From: Triops longicaudatus
Lineage: Eukaryota; Arthropoda; Branchiopoda; Notostraca; Triopsidae
DNA: 64,000 nt
NCBI GenBank assembly: GCA_022885665.1
Contig: JAGQDJ010000051.1
Coordinates: 186,001-250,000, forward strand
Reading direction: 5' to 3'
Part shown: positions 36,511 to 49,829 of the stretch, one piece after another
Position numbering within the stretch: position 1 is the first letter of the stretch
How the letters are laid out: each line of letters starts with the position of its first letter
Translations under genes and position numbers: made by a program
The notes under the pieces: generated by a model
The model's input: only the letters and a program-made list of their open reading frames with translations
The model's database searches: none
Told to the model about the DNA's origin: nothing

Positions 36511-37925
36511 AACACTGAATCCAGAAATATAGTTTTTTTCCTTCCTTTCAGTAAATCATGTGAAAACAGAATACTTGGTAATCATAGATGGAACAATTTG
36601 CTGTTAATAATTATGATGTTATTTGATTTTTAAGTATGTGGAATATGTTTGTCTTTTAACACGCTAGGTGTTTCACCGGTTCAATTGTCATCGTAATATA
36701 AATCTTCCTTGTCAAAATATGTGTACTGTTTTACAATATTGATTTATTGCCTTCTTTCTTGTAACTTATTTTGTATTTGTGTACACTATTTTATGGCTAT
36801 TATTATTAATTTTACTCACCATTTTTCGATTTCTATTTGTTTTTATTTCTGTATGTCTTTTCATTGTGTATAGTTTATTTGTTAAACCACTACTAGGGTT
36901 CACAAGTTTAGCTGTCAAGCAAAGTTTGGGAAGTCTAACCTACATAAGTGGTAACTGTTAAAGACTTTTTGTGCAATTGCAATGATTAAGTCTACAGTAA
37001 TAAGGTAAAACCGCAAAAATTGCGGTCAGAAAACCACATTGGCTCGTAGCGATATTCAACTTAAATAGTAGAATTTATCTAACGGGACTAAATTTTGCAT
37101 TGACAAGGTACGTTTTAAGTAAACTTTGGGCCAGCCTTCAGGCCTGTTGGGAGATTTACGACGAACTGCACGCCAGTAACCTAATCACGGGCCTCGAAAG
37201 CTTTGCCCTGCTATACAAAGATAGTGTTGGCTTTCTACACATTACAGATTTTGGGGGCAAAAGACAGAGCTGCTAGAGTGTGAATAATGCTTACATGCTA
37301 ATGTGACGGGTGTTTCGGCCCATCGCGGCCCGGACTGTTACGAAGGGATAGGTGCATGAACTGAGTTATGCAATACTGAAATTATGCGTCCTTTTGCATA
37401 ATGTTATGCAGTTTCCAGGGCTGTTCACCAAAGTTGTTGACGTGGCTTATGAATGATGTAGAAATGAAAAATATACTACCAGATTTTCATACACACAATT
37501 TGGTTAAAACGTATGTGAGGTAAACCTGGTAAGAAAACCGCAATACTGAATACTACAACTGAACCTGGATACAGGAACTGTAAAGGTCAGAAAACGTATG
37601 TCTTACGGTCGAGTTTGTATCGGTTACACACTTCGCATTAGGTGGGGAACTTTTCTACGGAGCTTGTCAAACATAGAACAAAGTTACATGAGGGTTCTGT
37701 GATGTCCGGGTTCTTTACACGAGCTTTTCAACGCTAAACAAATAGAAAAATGTAGTGTAAGGATGTAAGGCCTCCTACATCGGGGTCCCTAACATTTTTT
37801 TCCTAAATGGCTTAGAGCCATTTTGCTTGACAGGTGTCTTGCACACGAGTCGCCTGATCCGATACTTTTACTGAAGCAAGGCAATAGAAACACAGATGCC
37901 TAAGTCTCTTACGGGTAAAACTGGG

Positions 37926-38771
37926 CTACCGTAAAACGGGGCAATTCTGAATATGTGGGGTTATATTGAACACTTTATGGCAAAACCATGGGCTATCTAC
38001 TACTCTTCAACTATGTAACACAACGTAATAAACTAGGTGTCGTTAGTTTCCACGTTGAATAGACTTTGTTTTAAAACAAAGCAAAGGGAATCCACTGTTT
38101 TGTCACACTTCGCGCCAAAAGCCGGTTGAAAGCGGAAAATTTTGTTGAAATTTTAGTTGTCATGCGAACATTGACGACCACAAGGTAACTATAGCACTCA
38201 GTATCTTTGTTCTGGACCTAAATGTTGTGTATTGATCTGTTTTGGGGCAATAAACCCAGAAAAGAGCTGCGAGTTTTTGTTGCCCAGCTATTTCATTGTT
38301 CAGAGTTTCCCCGCCAACACGAACTTTTTTTGGGGGTAACTCTGAACATGGATTGAACAATTTTACAAACTTTTGTTGTATATTTTATTAGGTTTTAATG
38401 GAAAGCCTCATTATGAAGCGTTCTCAAAAAATTTCCTCACAAAATAATGAAACAGGGATCAACTGATTCGCACTAAAGGACGCCAAGGAGAAATTTTCCG
38501 CCAAAGTTCTATTTCTGAATTTTGTCCAGCAATTTTGTGTTTGCGTTCAAAGTTGTACGCATCGTAGGGTGACTGAACACCAATCCTGAAAATACAATAA
38601 CTTCCCTAATTTTACAGTGAGATCAAAAGTGAAAGGCTTGTGTCATTTTGCAGAACAATCTACAGAGCCAAGCCTTTTTGCTTTGCTTTTATTTAAAAAT
38701 TAGCCGAAAAATTCAAGAAAAACGGGAATAAAAAGGCCCTTTTTCGTTCGAAATTACCCCTTTTTACGATA
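37926..38771. mobile_element. TA-flanked inverted-repeat DNA element, about 845 bp
   Basis: The left end is TACCGTAAAACGGGGCAATT and the right end on the opposite strand is TATCGTAAAAAGGGGTAATT. The ends are inverted repeats of about 25 bp with TA at each tip. The 3' third is repeated at 63535-63775. No transposase frame is visible. It looks like a non-autonomous Tc1/mariner-type element; assignment is inferred. Confidence 0.65.
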
Positions 38772-40574
38772 CTAGAAACGGGCCAAAAACTAAGCCTTCT
38801 GTGCTCTATACGGTTCATTTTAAAGGCAAAGACGTTGAAGAAGGGAGTTTTAATTGTTAAATATGTACATTTAGAATGGACTCACAATGGACTTGATGGG
38901 CACAACTTGGCACGTTTCTTTTATCAGCTCCTTATACATATACAACAATTTTACCATTCAAAATAATCATAATTAACGCTCCCTAACTTAAAGATGTGCG
39001 TATGTATGACACAAATAATACAATCAGACGTGTAAGAACTTGAAAAAAACACTTCCACAATGAATCTAACGTACGCGCTTGAAAGTAGGCTACTTGGACT
39101 TTTGTAGGGGAATTTTTCTTTCAAGACGCTTGTGAAGGACTGAACAGTTGAAAAGCCATTTGCATATGCAAGTAACCGTTTTACTGTACAAGCACTCATA
39201 AAAGCTAGCACTTTCGGATTATTGGCAACAGGAAACATGTTTTGGTAATGTCTAAAGGGGAAGTTGGTTGTAACGGCATTTGTGAGGTTCAATGCTATTG
39301 GACTACTTCGGTTTCGGGATACTCTCCAGCATTTTAAAACCCACTTAAGTGCGTATCACCTGTCTTGACATGTATCGGCGATGTACTTTCAAGAGGGACA
39401 TTCATACTTTCAAGAGGGGCATTCATCTGGTTAGTACCAGTCAATGATCCTTGGACTGTTTTCATTGTCACACTCGTAAAGCCTTTAACATTAGGTTGTT
39501 TCGGCGAGCAATTAAACTCAACTTTACGTGTTTTTATCGTCTTTAACTGCTAGTAGCAACAAAAAGTCACGCTTGAGACGCTTTTTGCCCCGCAGTTGTT
39601 GAAGTCTGTAAATAGTTCTTTATCCTTATTTTCTTATTCCGCGACACTCGTCAACCTTTCTATGTTTTCGAAAGTTTTGCCTTTCACTTACACCGTTAAG
39701 CGATTTATGGTATGACGTGTTATTCAAAGATAGGCCTAGTGAGTAAAAACCAGCAATTTGTAGACCGATGCGTGCTCATACTATAGGTAATCTAAAACAC
39801 AACCACTCCTTTTCCCATCTTTAAGGTTCGATACGCGCTTTCACTCACGCTTTGTACGTACTTTTACCAAACAAACCTGTGTCGAAGGCCTTTGCCAGCA
39901 AAAAAAGTGAAAAGATCAGAAAAAGGACCTTTTCTTCGCGTCATGACCCAAGTGTGAGTCATTATTTCAACTGCTGCGATGTTTAAGCATTTTACGTTCT
40001 TGTTATTTTTGGAATTATCACATATAGCGAAATTAATGAAAATATTCGTAAACATCGAGCACACTGTAACCAACCAGGTCTCTTATTGTAACCAACAGCA
40101 GGAGTTCAATTCTGTCAAATAGAAACTGAATGGAGGCACATTCCAGTATTGTAAATAGAAAATCTTAAATTTTCATACGCGATATTAAAAAAGTGCCTGG
40201 CCGATTGCGTTTCTCTTTATACCTTAGAATGTACAAAAATTAGGCCTAATGCAATAGTTTGCCTGATATTCATTTTTCCGCATAATAAAAAAGTAGCAAA
40301 AATTCAACGTAATTCACAAATTTACCAAAGCTTTCTGGAGAAAAACTCAAACTAGTGCACTAGATATCTCTAACTCCAGCATTACTGTCGCAGCAGTTTA
40401 TGTGACTTTTGAATCATTTTTGCCGTATGATGTCTGAAATTCCCCCCATGTTATTCTCCCATAAAGGTTTATGTATACCGGAGTCTTAAAGACAGCTACA
40501 TTACTTTCTTGAAAATTCAAGGTGTAAATAAATTTTAAAATCTGAAGGTAATAAGGCGTGTTAAAGTTGCACAC

Positions 40575-40775
40575 GACATAAGCGAATCGACGGCGTGACC
40601 GAACGAACTTGGCTTGCTCCGGTTTCTAGGCTCGGTCATCGTCCCCACACATCTCCCTCGGCAGCTTGACCGAACGAACCTGGTTGGCTCCGGTTTGTGA
40701 ACCTTTTCACGCTCCCAAGCCGTTGTCTTGGAAGTTTGACCGGACCAACCTAACTTTCTGCGGTTTATAGGTCTT
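40575..40775. repeat. Three-unit imperfect tandem repeat, units of about 70 bp
   Basis: The word TTGACCGAACGAAC followed by TGG and CTCCGGTTT recurs at about 40595, 40668 and 40737 with increasing divergence (the third reads TTGACCGGACCAACC). It is GC-richer than its surroundings and non-coding. Confidence 0.65.
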
Positions 40776-42569
40776 CTTCTCTTTTGCTATGGTTGTGTCT
40801 CTCGTTTCACTACAGTTCGCTCATTTGGTTCGCAGGTTAAGGTACTTTTCAACGAGGTAATTAGCGCCCAAGTGCCAAGTCATTAACCGTGACTAGCTTT
40901 GCTTACACAAACTACTTACAAAACTAAAGCTACAAGAAGTCATACTGAATTTCAGGTTGAACGTTCATTTCCTCTTCTTACCCTGCCTCTTCTGACAGAT
41001 GTAAAAAATAAAAGAACTAAAAAAAAAAGCGAAGGGTATACTCGGAATTATAAGAGAAAAACGGACCCTTGTAGTTTAAAAGTGTAAACAAATTACTCAG
41101 CACTTCCCAAAAATTCGACAAACCTTTTCTTCTGCCATCAATGAAGCACGGCCGAAGACCTCCTCGAGTTCAGGAAAGTTGACACGCGTGAAAAGACCTA
41201 TTTCTCTACTCGCTGTGCGGTCTAATGTCACGGTCGTACTTTAACCCCATAAGCCATCCTGCTTTTCGCGTCTTGCACTCACAAAAAAATTAGTAAGAAA
41301 TCCTTTTGTTGTTCTTTCTTCAGTATCCAAATAAAACGCACGATTCTCAGAATTCTCCACATACTTCCGAAGTATTTGCAATATTTCAGGGATATTTGTA
41401 TAATTTCAGAAATAACTGTGCCACTTAAAAAACGCACAGGATTCTGCAATATTTCACAAAAGAGCATAGCGAAGCATTTCTCCCTCATAAAAAGACCTTG
41501 GAATCAAAATACACTTCCACTAGCCCTTATCTCTTGTGACACAACCACATTTTATAGTCGCGGTCCCTTTTCGTCGTTGTTCACAGGTGCACAAACGCAA
41601 GTCCTTCAATGTTCCGGTTGTGTGAGCAGTGCAACCGAACGACGCTTCCGGTTATAAGTCTTAGACGGTGCTAAAGAACAAAAGACGTACACCAATGACC
41701 CTCACTGCCCACCGATCAACGCGAAAAAAAGGGTTATTCTCCTACTAGAAACCCGTAATTCCCTTGGTAACGTAACAGTCGAAAAACCAGTGGGGAAATA
41801 AGACTTTTCGGCCAAGCCGAAAGACATTTACAGACGAAAAATAAAGTGCAAGCCTCTAAATCAAAACTTTAATTACAGTAATCCTCACTACGATGAATGG
41901 GTTTAATTAAGCTCATGGGCAAAGCCGTAATTCATTATTAGCATTTATTATTGTAAGTTATATTGTGCCCCTAAAAGAAAAGAAAAAATTCAACGCTAAG
42001 ACCGCCACAAGCTTCTGTCTGAAATGTTGGTTTAACAGGTTAAGGTGGCGTCTTTTCAAATAAATAAGAATCTAAGTTTACCCTCTGGCCATTCAAGTGT
42101 CATGCGGTTGCCTCCGTACGGTCCACAATGAAAGAAACGCATTAATAGTAAAACGCGGTTGCTGTGTTCTACAAAAAGTTGAACCCCTTTACCTGTACGT
42201 CTGAATCCTCGTCTAAATCCCTTTACCTGTACGTTTTTTGTGTGTCAAAGACTTTAATCTTAAAGTACAGGAAGTTACTTTACCTAATGAGCCTCAACAC
42301 GACATTGCTCTGGATTTAATGGTGATAGTGCGCGTGATTTTTTCCGTATTGTTGTCAGTAAATGTCACGATTCTTCCTGCCATCGCTATGACCAATCTTT
42401 GCACGACAAACATGAGTTGTAACAGGAAGTGTGAGAAAACTTGAGCCCCATGTTATCTGTCCCATTATTGTTTCCATACACTAACACCTAGATGTAACAA
42501 GCACGAAATCATTGACATTCATCATCGCAGTTCGCCAAGGAAGTCCCCTTCGCTCAAGAAGTAAAGTAA

Positions 42570-42715
42570 ACCGGGGCAAGTGAGGTTCACCCGGCGAAGT
42601 GTGGGGCGACACCATCACAGCGCATTCGAACGTTTTCATTTTTATGGTAAAGGACTACCTTGCGCGAGCCTGAAACCAAGCGGGGGCGAGTGAGGTTCAC
42701 CTGGGGACGTAGAAA
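42570..42715. repeat. Pair of GC-rich direct repeats about 110 bp apart
   Basis: GGGGCAAGTGAGGTTCACC at about 42573 and GGGGCGAGTGAGGTTCACC at about 42683 are nearly identical. Both follow AAACC and are followed by a GGCGAC/GGGGACG word. Confidence 0.5.
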
Positions 42716-44732
42716 ACGACAACGTCGGCGCCTAGTGATAGCTCGCGTTGCCGTGCCACTGACTACCCTTGAAGCCTTTACTTAAAAAACTTAGTCACAT
42801 ATATTTCTTTTGTTGCGTCGGTAATATCTTATCTGTCACACACACAAGAACACCATGTTTCACGGTAACTTGAATTTCAAGTTATCAAAAACTTATATAT
42901 TTCAAAAGCTTCCAAGCAAAGAAATTTTCTTTGGCTTACCTGCAATGGTTGGGTTATCCCGATTATTATCACCGATTCCATTATTTTTATACAACATGCT
43001 GGATCGTACAATGTTCTAGCACCACAACAAAATGATCACGCTTTTATATAAATGACTATTTTGTTAAAACTTAGAAGTTAATAATAGCACTGCACCGCAC
43101 TTACGCACTTGGTAAGCTGAGAAACTGAGGACGAGCTCCACTGTCCATTCTTGCCTAAACTACCTTCGGTAGTCAAATAAAGTGCTGGGGTCGGTTCCTG
43201 TGAAGCAGGGCCTGGGCACAGACAACTATGAGAAAAGGGAAGAGAAGCCTTCGAAACAAGAGGTAACTTCAAAACAGGAGACCCTCGAACATTTTTCGGG
43301 GGGTGTCGTTGGCATGTGCGGAGCGAGAAGAGGGGAAATGCTTGAACCCGACACACATTATGGCAAAAAAAGGTAGAAAAACAGGCGCCTTTTTGCTACA
43401 GGCAAATCCGTGGGAATAAACGTGAGACTTTCATACCTACCCATGCCACTACCTTTAATGATGGCTTTTAATTAACCAGTCTCTGTGTTACGTCGAATGG
43501 GACTCGGAAGAAAGGCAAGAAAAGTCACCCCGAAGCTAAAATCTTTATGACATGTTCCTCGTAATTAGTATACCAAGCTAACCTTCTGAACTAATTGCTG
43601 ACGCTCCAGAATTAATTTAGATCAACGCTGGAAAGCATGCCTCAAATGAGTCTTCTAATAAACCAGAGTTATATTTAAACTGGCAAAGTGAAAACTATCT
43701 AAAAATAAACTTTACCTAATAATCACAATGAATTTAGATTGAAGGGAGATTTCGGGATATGCCGTATTCTCTTAGTTGTCTTACGCTCGTGAATAATATC
43801 ACGATTTCATTACTAATGACGAATTACCTTGTGTATAGTTACCTAAAGAGAAATTGCGCATTGGTTTCTTTTGATTCAAAAGGGAGTACCAATGCCACGC
43901 CATACTAGAAGTTACATAAATTTTTTAACCAAATAAGACGATTAAATTCCTGACTCATACATTATTCCCACTGCAATCAGTCAATGACAGACTTGGGAAA
44001 CCTCATTTTACGTAAATAGTGCGTAGCTTCGGGGATACTGTTTTCAAGAAATGTTCCATAAGAAAGAAAGTGAACCAACGAATGCGAGCTTGTTGGGAAT
44101 AACGTCAGCCCGGAGTAAACGCGCTTCGTCCGGGTACACCGTCAAACAAGGAGAGGGTTTCCTTGTCCGCTACCTAACAAGAATGGAAAACACCGACGAA
44201 AAAAACTAGTCAGGTCGGAAATGGCTGAGGGAAACAAGGTTTACCCGGTATAACTCGTAGTTGAAGCTTCCTCTTCTCGCTTCTTTTTCTTGGATCCACA
44301 AACCGGTTCTTAAATTTGCGGAACCCTCATTAACTTACTTGAACCCAGCAGCGGACGAAAAGACAGTCCACGTTCGAACTTGTCAGCAGTGAAGCTTCGT
44401 ATGGTGTTTTTCATCCTGCAACACAGCAATACAACTACCTGTTCAGAGAGCATGCGTTCAAGGGATCAATAAAAGTAGGCGTACCTTCTCAACAAAATAA
44501 TAAACAAAGAACTACAACAAAGAGCCAGTTACACGCTTATGACGGCTTGTCAATATTAATAAGTTAAGTTGTTATATGGATAAATTACCCCATGGTAGTT
44601 TTGGATTCAACGTTCAACAATCAAAGCAGACCACCGTGCAAAATCAATACAAGTACATCTCTCTTAAATTCTTATTTGGAATATCTCTGTACTTTCCTGT
44701 AAATTCATTTTATGTTTTCGTTTTCCTTTTAG

Positions 44733-46731
44733 ACGTGTGAGAAGACGAAATAGCGAGAGCGACTCGGATAGCGATGTCACGCTTGTTGAAGATGGACATA
44801 TACGAACACCTAGAATAGGATTAACAACCCCGAAAGACTGTCATATAACAGAGAACATAGACAGTAGGCCAAGTACAGGATCGTCTTTGTGGGATACAGC
44901 TTCTACTAGCAGTCTTTCATGGGCAGAAGACGTATGTTTTGAACAGTGTACAAAGGGATAAACAAAACATGCGTTAACTATTGTATTCTCTAGGAGATTG
45001 AAAATCAGTCCACAAGAGAAGTACAAAGACTGTTGGATCAGCTGGATGCTATTGTTTTCGAGGGTGTTAAGCCAGATCTGTTCTGTAAACTAGACTTGGC
45101 TGAATGCCAGGAATGGAGATCCTTGTATCTTCAACTTAGGTAAGTAAAAAAGGAACATTATTGCGTCATTAGCCTTGCGAATTAAATAAAAAAAGTAAAA
45201 AATCTCGTTCCATTGAAGACAGCTGTATGAGCACTGTAATTTTCCCGAATTTTTATTTGTTATTGAGGCGTTGACTTTTCACAGTTTCAAGATATCAGTA
45301 TTTCGTTACTTTTTGGCTTCAAGGTATGCTCCAAGTAAGGGTTCACCCTCGCGTTACTAGAGGCGTTACAAGATTGACGACATATTAGGAGCTTGTTCTG
45401 CTCAAGAAGTGGATCAGTTTTTCTAGAAAATAAGAAAATCGAAGGGCGAAAGGTTTGGGGTACAAAAGAAAATCAATTGTCCGTGTTTATTCAGAAATTA
45501 AACTAACAATGATAGGAGCAAAATCGGAAAATTGCAAAACATTTTAATTCAATCTTCATCACTGTTACCGTACGTTGGTACACCAAGTAAATTATGCGAG
45601 AGTGCTTCAAAATAAAGCATCCGTCTGGTCATATTATTGTTTACGGAGTTTAAGCTAAAAGGAAAACTCCCTTTAGTCCCTTGTGTTTCCTCTTCTAGGT
45701 TTATGTAGAAGTTTAATTTCCCCACACACGCACGGCAACGTTTTTTATTACGGTTATTATTATTATTATTATTTTACACCATTTACTATTTTTTTCAGAA
45801 AGAAAATGTTGCATTTCACATAGAAAAAGCTCCTGTTGTGGCAGCTACTCTGCTGACAACTTTCGGTAGGAAAGTGAATCCCAATTTGCAGAATATCTTA
45901 TTGCCATAATTGAGTTTTTTACTTTTTAGTTCGATTGTTGATTTTGCATATCTTTTGTGCTAGACAATTTGCATTTGAATGAGCTGTGTCATCCCACTAT
46001 TAATTAAGTTAAGGCTACAGCGCACCTAAGGCTCATGTATTTTTGCATGTTTCGTTTGTAGAGACAGAGGACTGTGTCCAACTATACGAAGAAAGTTGTG
46101 CCGTCCCAAGCTTCCTCCAGCGCGTTTGAGCGTGTTGCCCGTCCAAAGACAAGTCCAAAGTGCCATCATAACACCCCAATTCAGCCGCAGCCTGCAGGAC
46201 AATTCAAAGCTTCCGCGAACCAAAAGCTCGTACAACAGCTCTGAGCGTCCGGCGACTGTCCATTACAAGCCTTTAGAAGAAGCCTTCCAGACTATGACAT
46301 TATCTCCTTCGCGTCAACAGCGTTACGCCGCTCCCTCAAATACCTTCAACACCCCTCCCAGGGCACCGCCCCCATCTCGCGCAAAGTTGAAGAAATCTTG
46401 GTTGACACCCGATAGTAACCAGAATCAGCTTCCACCCATTGAATCGCGATCTATTCCGAATTTCAATAGTCCATTCCTCGTCCCGCAAGTCCACCGTCGT
46501 CTCCAGTCTGCTCAACCGGTCCGATTTTACCTCCCGTCGAACAGTTGTCGACCCAACCCTCAGTTTCTGCCCAGGTTCATTCCGAAGTTGACATCATTAA
46601 GCGAACATCAAAGAAAATCACCGGGGGACGAAAGCAAACCCGAACTTTTCATGAACGTTGTGGGTAAAGCTGTTCACCGCGAAGTAAGGGCGCGACGGCC
46701 GTCCAGGATCAAAAGTGCCATCAATAGATAA
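44733..46731 (+). CDS. FAM149 (DUF3719) family protein, 3' portion of the gene
   Basis: Exons 44733-44931, 44994-45139, 45803-45865 and 46061-46731 join in compatible phases (0, 2, 2); earlier exons are not identified. The second exon and the end of the first carry the DUF3719 region: SSLSWAED, then REVQRLLDQLDAIVFEG and an AECQEW motif, matching the domain of vertebrate FAM149A/B, where FAM149B1 is needed for normal primary cilia. The last exon encodes about 220 Pro/Ser/Arg-rich, probably disordered residues ending RIKSAINR. The small third exon is the least certain: its frame is forced by phase, uses an AAAG acceptor at 45802, and an alternative frame over the same bases (starting KENVAFHIEK) looks more protein-like but does not fit the phases. 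The gene is on the same strand as the TMEM72-like gene 3.1 kb downstream. Confidence 0.68.
45749..45775. repeat. (ATT)n microsatellite
   Basis: About six to seven ATT units in the intron preceding the small third FAM149 exon. Confidence 0.8.
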
Positions 46732-49700
46732 AAACAAGTCATACAAAATCTCCCAAAAAGTCCGTGTCCTGTTTTTGATGTAAAAAGTAACGTTTGTCAA
46801 GTCGTCGCACGAATTCTAATTCCAGCACTGTGATAAAATACACCATTACTCCCCAAAGTGAAAAATCATTCGAGTTCGAAAGCTAGGTTCTTACGTTGGT
46901 GTCCCATGGCTTTGGCCAAGGGGCTGAAAAGGAAATAGGTATTTTTATAAATAGCAACTCCTTTAAGGGGGAGAAGCAAGCTTTTCCGCTCCTTCACAAG
47001 CTCGTCGTTGTTGTAGGAGCATGTGCAGTCACAAAGTCATGTGGTTGAATCATTGGCACGAGGCCTAAGACTTTCAGTTTCAGGCCAAATTTCGGGGAAA
47101 ATGGTCACTTTTTGAGTTGTGGAGTCTGTATCCGAACATGATTTACAACCAAACAACGTATAACTGCAACGAAAACGTGCGGTGGCCCTTTTTATGGGAA
47201 CATATTAATACCATATTAAGAGTATGGGGTATTATTACTGCGTTAGGTAAGAAGTGTTTCAATTTAATGTATATTTCTGTTGTGTGCTTGCAATTTTTCG
47301 TTGAAAATGTTTTGTGAAAGCGAAAATGTAACACTTGGCAAGCAGCCAAAGTATAGTTTCAGGCGGAAGACGTAAAAGGGACAAAAGTAAGGGAGATATT
47401 GTTGTAGCCTGAGGCAATGGGTACAGTTAAGAGCTGTATATAGCTGCACTTCCGTAACAATATGTTCCAAATGGCCATAACCCGGATATTGTCATCACGC
47501 GTTGCTCCAAACATGAGCCAGAACACGAACATAAGGCTAAAAGATCTTTTCTTTTTATACGTTTTGTAGTACTTTTCGCTGTGGGCGTGGATTTCGCTTA
47601 TCATCATGAAGGAGCCGGAATCTTCACATTGTATGTTACCATAATTCTACAATCTACAACTTCTGCTCTTTAAAAATATTCGTGCATTTGTGTTACTGTC
47701 CGTTGCTTAAAATTGTGAAGGCAAATCGCAATTAAAATTCAAAGTACCACATTAAATTAACACAAAATTTTGTATATAAGCTGCCGTAACAAAAAAAAAT
47801 TGTCCAGCGAACCTAGATTCTGCTTTTGTAAGGATAGCACCTTGTACTAGTAAATCATACTTTGCATAATTCAAGTTTATATAGTGAAGAATTATTACAC
47901 AAAACATAAATAACCCACTATAGAAAGATAATTCCCTTCTGTCGTAATACTTGACTAAGTTTTCTTTATTTAGAAGAGGGTAGGGACAATAGTAACATTT
48001 CGCGATTTGTCACTTTTTTCTCGTAGCACAGTTTTACCATCATCTGAGTGTACAACCACTAGATGCAGGTGTATCTCTGTTCTCTATTAAGCTTTTGTAC
48101 GCTTCTTAAAAACGTAAAATAACAGAAAACTAGCCGTCAAAGTAGTAGGTCCTCGTTTGTTATAACCGTGTAACCCGTGGAAACAAAAGTAACATCGTGT
48201 TTAACGTGCGTCTTCTCGTAAAAAAAAAACAGCAATAAAATTTCTTACGATACACTAAACGTATCGTAACGAAAGTTTGCAGTTACAGTCACTAGCAATA
48301 TTGGAAGATTTTTGTCTTCATCTCCGTCAAGAAATAGCACTCTATAAGAAAAGTTGAATAAATAAACAGACAAATGCAACGTATTTTGGAGGCGCCATTT
48401 TCAAACGCCGCATGGTTACCATGAGGACATCCTAAAGATAAACTGAGTTATTTTTACAGGCTATATAGTTGTTTTCTTCATGATCGTTTACAGCAGCTTC
48501 ATTTAGTTCAGACAACCGTTGGCCTTCTATCTGTGATGGATTTCCTCGTAGCCGACAGTTCTTAACTCCAAAGCAAGCTACGTCCTACAGCGTTGCCGTT
48601 TTCCACGACTCGTTTACCTTAGTCGAGGAATCGGCTGTTACAACCGTTTCGATGGGTGTCCTGGGAATTTTTAGGTCTCCCTGTAAAATAACTAAGGGAC
48701 TATGGTTTCTGAGCTTGTCACCTCTTGTTCAATAGCTTTCACTGAGCTCAAAAATATTTTGTAAACACTGTTGGTCATCTACTGTGAACGCAACAGGCGA
48801 AAAAGTATCACCCATTTCTTTTTAAAAAGGCTAGGAAAAACAGACATTATTAAATATCTTGATTAATTCTCAATCATTCCACATGTAACTTTGTACAATG
48901 CTATTTAACGGTATGTGACATGACTATTTTTTTAGAGCCACAAGTAACTTCTTATTCAAAAGTTATGACTTGTTACTTTCGCATAACATTACTTTTGTCT
49001 CCACCATCTCTAAGCTCATCTTTCTATAAAATTTGCCAGCTTTCTTTTTACGACATTTGTAAAATTTTATGAGTTTTCCTTCGATAATGTCTTCTGAATT
49101 TTTCAAATTAAAAACTTACGCAAAATTGTAACGATTATCAAATTAAACATATTTGTTAGAATTTAAGTTTCATTTAAGCTTAACTGTTAGCTGAGTTTTC
49201 AGAATAAGAGTGAGGCTTTATTTTAACAAGGACAAATACTAAGGGAAGGGAAATGTTGAGGGGAAATGGCGGCATAGCACACAACACTAGGAGTAGGAGG
49301 AAGTGTGACCTGAAAGAGGTGGTCGGCTATACATATTCGTTTGGCTTTTATACCGTTGCTCTGAATAACTTCGGCCAGCAGTTATTTGGAGTTTCGGGCC
49401 TAATGCTATCTTAGATCTGAAGCCTATCCATTCTATACTTTTAGGTCACTGATCTTGTTGCGTTACCTTTCAGTTACAAAATCCTCTAAATAAGAACTTC
49501 TTACGAAAGCAATTTTTTATTTCACCTTATGGTGAATCTCTTGTACACGTGCAATAATAACCTTTCATGGCAACAGTTTTTAGAAGAGCGACACATGCAT
49601 GTCAGCCACAGGGAAATTTCAGAGTTGAACAGTGGTTTTCCTTGCCAACAACTACCGCTATCAATGAGTTTTCATTGCAAATTATTCTTTCCCGATGTAA

Positions 49701-49829
49701 ACATTAAACTTCTCCTCGCTCAATAAAATTTAATGCCCAGAGCGATGTTTTTAGTGTTAACCCTGCAAATAACTAATGAAAATAAAGCTGGCTAGTGTAA
49801 CAATGAATGTTCTGTAATGTTAACGACTT
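46732..49829. other. Intergenic, no gene seen
   Basis: The stretch between the FAM149-like and TMEM72-like genes is AT-rich with scattered short open frames and no conserved motif. It should contain the 3' UTR of the former and the promoter of the latter. Confidence 0.5.

Larger units (their letters stand above)
31972..44732. other. Gene-poor region of about 12.8 kb
   Basis: I see no conserved protein here. It must hold the first exon and promoter of the calpain (minus) and probably 5' exons of the FAM149-like gene (plus). Recognisable contents are the open stretch at 32189-32535, a (CA)n-like patch near 34480, GC-rich dispersed repeats at 31089-31290 and 36310-36510, a TA-flanked inverted-repeat element (37926-38771), a three-unit tandem repeat (40575-40775) and a pair of GC-rich direct repeats (42570-42715). 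Confidence 0.5.

Noticed and set aside
36117..36961. Two hydrophobic open frames (36117-36329 and 36779-36961) that could be small membrane proteins
   Set aside because: The sequence is T-rich, which makes hydrophobic codons by default, and there are no flanking splice sites, family motifs or good start contexts.
42238..42444. Open frame considered as a 5' exon of the FAM149-like gene
   Set aside because: No similarity to FAM149 N-termini and no matching splice phase.
46096..46731. Start of a separate gene at 46096
   Set aside because: The codon there is TTG, the frame is open back to an acceptor at 46060, and it joins in phase to the FAM149 exons.
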